From Syntrophales bacterium (GTDB lineage: Bacteria; Desulfobacterota; Syntrophia; Syntrophales; UBA8958), in assembly GCA_026416455.1 (NCBI GenBank), contig JAOAFE010000017.1:1-33676 (forward strand): a stretch of DNA of 33,676 bases, given 5' to 3'. The translations under genes were made by a program, and so were the position numbers. The notes beneath the pieces are model-generated. The model did no database searches. It was not told the DNA's origin and worked only from the letters and a program-made list of their open reading frames with translations. Shown one piece after another: positions 31,342 to 33,676 of this stretch (its first letter is position 1; every line of letters begins with the position of its first letter).

Positions 31342-33205
31342 GTTCTTTAATAAAAGGAGATTCGTTGAAGTTATCGCCCTGGCAATGGGCCTTTTTCATC
31401 TTTACACCGCCCAATTTGGGCTCTTCAGCGCCACCATTCAGCGGTCTATTCACCTCTTGTTTGTCTGTCTTCTCGTTTATCTCACCGTACCCTTTTTTAA
31501 AGGGGAACCAGAGGGAAAGAAAAAAGTCTGGAATGAAGTTTTAAACTTCATTTTCATCCTCGGGAGTTTGGCTTCCCTCATCTACCTTACCGTAGAATAC
31601 AAAAATCTCTATCTTCGTGGTGGTGAAGCAACTCTAGTCGATCTCACATTAGGCGCTATTCTGATTATAATCGTTCTTGATATTACTCGTCGCACCATCG
31701 GATGGCCTCTTCCAATTATTACCATTATCGCCATTGCCTATTCATTCTTCGGACACCTTATACCGGGCAGTTGGGGCCATCGACGTATAGATTTCGAACA
31801 GTTCATCAGTTTTCAATACTTGACGACCGAAGGGTTGTTTTCCATTCCCTTAGGTGTATCGGCCAGTTTCATTTTTATCTTCGTCTTGTTCGCAGCTTTT
31901 CTACTCATTTCGGGTGTTGGTCAGTTTTTTATCAACATTGCCAATGGTATAGCCGGAGCGTGGCGCGGAGGACCAGCCAAGGTAGCCATCATTGCCAGCA
32001 GTCTCTTCGGAACTATTTCCGGTTCGGCGGTGGCGAATGTGTCGAGTGTTGGCACTTTTACCGTCCCTCTTATGAGGAAGCTCGGCTACACCCCAGTTAT
32101 GGCAGGGGCGGTAGAATCGGTGGCCTCAACGGGGGGCCAAATTATGCCGCCCATTATGGGGGCCGCCGCCTTTATCGTAGCGGAGATGGTAGGAGTTACG
32201 TACCTTAAAGTGTGCATCGCCGCAGCCATTCCAGCGATCATGTACTATTTTTCTCTCTTCTATATTGCCCACTTAGAAGCAGTGAAAGTGGGCATGCAGG
32301 GCTTACCCAAGGAAGAGTTGCCCTCCGTGAAAAAAGAAATCCTCTCCAGGGGTCATCTGATAATTCCCGCTGTTCTACTGGTAGCCTTGCTAGTGTATGG
32401 CTACTCTCCCATGAAGGCGGGTTTTTGGTCCATTCTCTCTCTCGTGGCCGTTTCATACATTAAGAAAGAAACGCGCATGAACTGGGGAAAAATTATCGAA
32501 AGTTTTACCCGAGGGGCGACGGGTGTACTTTCCGTTGCAACATGTTGTGCTTGTGCCGGTATCGTAATCGGAGTTGTAACCCAAACCGGCCTTGGTTTGA
32601 AATTTTCCAATCTCGTTATCAGCGCCGCTCAAGGTAAACTCCTTCTTACACTCATTTATACCATGATTGCGGCCCTTATTCTCGGCATGGGGCTCACCAC
32701 TTCTGCCGCCTATATTCTGACCGCTATCATCGCTGCACCTGCCCTGGTGGACCTGGGAGTCAAACCCCTAACTGCCCATCTCTTCGTGTTCTATTATGCC
32801 TGCCTGTCTACCATTACTCCACCTGTCGCTCTCGCTTCGTACGCAGCCGCTGGCATCGCTGAAGCACCACCTTTTCGAGTAGGCTATCGCGCTATGTGGT
32901 TGGCCATCGTAGCTTACATCGTACCTTACTTTTTCGTTTACAATCCAGCGCTTCTCTTCCAAGGCCCCTTGTGGTTCATCGCTTTTTCTTTCTTCACAGC
33001 CGTGATTGGTTGCATGGCTATTGGATCGGCTGTGGAAGGCTTCCTTTTTACCAATATAACTTGGCCCGAAAGAGGCTTGCTATTCATAGCAGGGATGTCG
33101 CTAATTGCGCCGGGGATTACGGAGTCAATTCTAGGCTTTGGCCTATTTTTTGCCAATGCCATTGTACGCTATTTCATAGCAAAAAAACGAACAAACAGGG
33201 GGTAA
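31328..33205 (+). CDS. TRAP transporter permease, fused 4TM/12TM (second system)
   Basis: This 625-aa polytopic protein has the four-helix DctQ-like part (about 12-130) followed by the large DctM-like domain. Conserved segments are SLFGTISGSAVANVSSVGTF in outline (about 220-240), TGGQIMPPIMGAAAFIVAEM, GLTTSAAYILTAIIAAPALV and FYYACLSTITPPVALASYAAA. Compared with the permease at 16191 it keeps the common GSAVANV motif, where the other reads GLPMSTT. The start overlaps the DUF1850 gene by 14 bases, with AAGGA upstream of the ATG. It would move a carboxylic acid inward using an ion gradient, probably Na+. Confidence 0.94.
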   Translation: MVKSKFFNKRRFVEVIALAMGLFHLYTAQFGLFSATIQRSIHLLFVCLLVYLTVPFFKGEPEGKKKVWNEVLNFIFILGSLASLIYLTVEYKNLYLRGGEATLVDLTLGAILIIIVLDITRRTIGWPLPIITIIAIAYSFFGHLIPGSWGHRRIDFEQFISFQYLTTEGLFSIPLGVSASFIFIFVLFAAFLLISGVGQFFINIANGIAGAWRGGPAKVAIIASSLFGTISGSAVANVSSVGTFTVPLMRKLGYTPVMAGAVESVASTGGQIMPPIMGAAAFIVAEMVGVTYLKVCIAAAIPAIMYYFSLFYIAHLEAVKVGMQGLPKEELPSVKKEILSRGHLIIPAVLLVALLVYGYSPMKAGFWSILSLVAVSYIKKETRMNWGKIIESFTRGATGVLSVATCCACAGIVIGVVTQTGLGLKFSNLVISAAQGKLLLTLIYTMIAALILGMGLTTSAAYILTAIIAAPALVDLGVKPLTAHLFVFYYACLSTITPPVALASYAAAGIAEAPPFRVGYRAMWLAIVAYIVPYFFVYNPALLFQGPLWFIAFSFFTAVIGCMAIGSAVEGFLFTNITWPERGLLFIAGMSLIAPGITESILGFGLFFANAIVRYFIAKKRTNRG

Positions 33206-33211
33206 TCGATA

Positions 33212-33676
33212 ATGCAAAATGCCATCTGGCAAATATATAGAGACAGGCTCCGCTCAGCGGAAGAAGCAGTGCGGATCGTGAAGAGCGGAGATTGGGTTTT
33301 TTATAGCCATTTCGCCATGTTCCCATACGAGCTCGATTGTGCTCTCGCCAAACGAGTTGGAGAGATGGAAAATGTTAGCGTTATTGTATCGACGGCTATG
33401 CACCCGTCTCAAGTTGCTGCCTGCGATCGAGAAAAAAGGACTTTTACTTATTACAGCACCTTTTTCAGTGCCAACGATCGAAAGCTAGGAAAGGAAGGGT
33501 TATGCTACTACATACCCGGTACGTTTCGGGAGGAGCCGGATCGCATTAGACAGGGCTACTATCCTCGTCCCAACGTGGCTATGGTTAAAACGACACCTAT
33601 GGATGAACATGGTTTCTTTAACTTCGGCACCTCCTGCTCTTACATAGGTGCTGCTGTGGAAGCGGCAGACGTGGTA
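33212..33676 (+). CDS. Acetyl-CoA hydrolase/CoA-transferase family protein (N-terminal part)
   Basis: The window ends after 155 codons of an open gene. The visible part matches the N-terminal domain of acetyl-CoA hydrolases and 4-hydroxybutyrate or butyryl-CoA:acetate CoA-transferases: YRDRLRSAEEAVRIVKSGD (about 9-27), the VSVIVSTAMHP strand and the later VAMVKTTPMDEHGFFNFGTSC motif (about 124-144). A CAGGGGG precedes the ATG, six bases after the permease stop. Such enzymes pass CoA from acetyl-CoA or another acyl-CoA to a carboxylic acid, so the product of the TRAP importer could be activated here. The catalytic glutamate lies in the missing C-terminal half, so hydrolase and transferase cannot be told apart. 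Confidence 0.85.
   Translation, partial: MQNAIWQIYRDRLRSAEEAVRIVKSGDWVFYSHFAMFPYELDCALAKRVGEMENVSVIVSTAMHPSQVAACDREKRTFTYYSTFFSANDRKLGKEGLCYYIPGTFREEPDRIRQGYYPRPNVAMVKTTPMDEHGFFNFGTSCSYIGAAVEAADVV

Noticed and set aside
1-33676. CRISPR arrays, tRNA/rRNA genes, IS elements, phage genes, attachment sites
   Set aside because: No regularly spaced repeats, tRNA-like cloverleaf, transposase or integrase motif was found on reading both strands; all long frames are explained by metabolic, transport or regulatory genes.

Overview
The window reads as chromosomal DNA of an anaerobic, probably syntrophic or sulfate-reducing, Desulfobacterota-like (former Deltaproteobacteria) bacterium. The evidence is a Na+-pumping glutaconyl-CoA-type decarboxylase, many acyl-CoA enzymes, a sigma-54 activator, two TAXI-type TRAP transporters and an Fe-S/flavin dienoyl-CoA-reductase-like enzyme. 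This placement is inferred from gene content; no rRNA, tRNA or marker gene confirms it. No phage, IS element, CRISPR array or RNA gene was seen. No stretch over 300 bases lacks a gene; the longest gaps are 5180-5378 and 25437-25623.

Layout. (1) 1-5179, minus strand: a beta-oxidation operon of 3-hydroxybutyryl-CoA dehydrogenase, thiolase, a glutaryl-CoA-dehydrogenase-like enzyme, an SCP2-type thiolase with its DUF35 partner, and the start of a 4-hydroxybutyryl-CoA-dehydratase/HpaB-family gene cut by the window edge. (2) 5379-6677: a PAS/AAA+/Fis sigma-54 activator. (3) 6731-18089, plus strand: an HMG-CoA-lyase-like protein, a 609-aa acyl-CoA dehydrogenase, enoyl-CoA hydratase, acetyl-CoA acetyltransferase, gcdA, a 46-aa one-helix protein, gcdB, a 68-aa two-helix protein, a TAXI binding protein and a fused TRAP permease, closed by a strong intrinsic terminator. 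(4) 18209-25436: a PAP2-type membrane enzyme converging on a five-gene minus-strand operon (YghO-like acyltransferase, DUF72, GH130, two glycosyltransferases, one fused to a glycosidase-like domain). (5) 25624-27561: an old-yellow-enzyme/dienoyl-CoA-reductase-type protein. (6) 27735-33676: a NarX/NarL-like two-component pair, a second TAXI TRAP system with DUF1850, and the start of an acetyl-CoA hydrolase/CoA-transferase family gene.

How it fits together. The activator gene lies between two sequences that match the -24/-12 sigma-54 consensus, one facing each operon. The two operons together contain every step from glutaryl-CoA to acetyl-CoA: dehydrogenase, Na+-pumping decarboxylase, hydratase, 3-hydroxyacyl-CoA dehydrogenase and thiolase. 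The plus-strand operon also encodes a TRAP importer that could be driven by the Na+ gradient the decarboxylase makes. The biotin carrier such a decarboxylase needs is not in the window. The second transporter block resembles a separately regulated acid-uptake and CoA-activation unit. The glycosyltransferase/acyltransferase/PAP2 block may make an unusual glycolipid or glycan.
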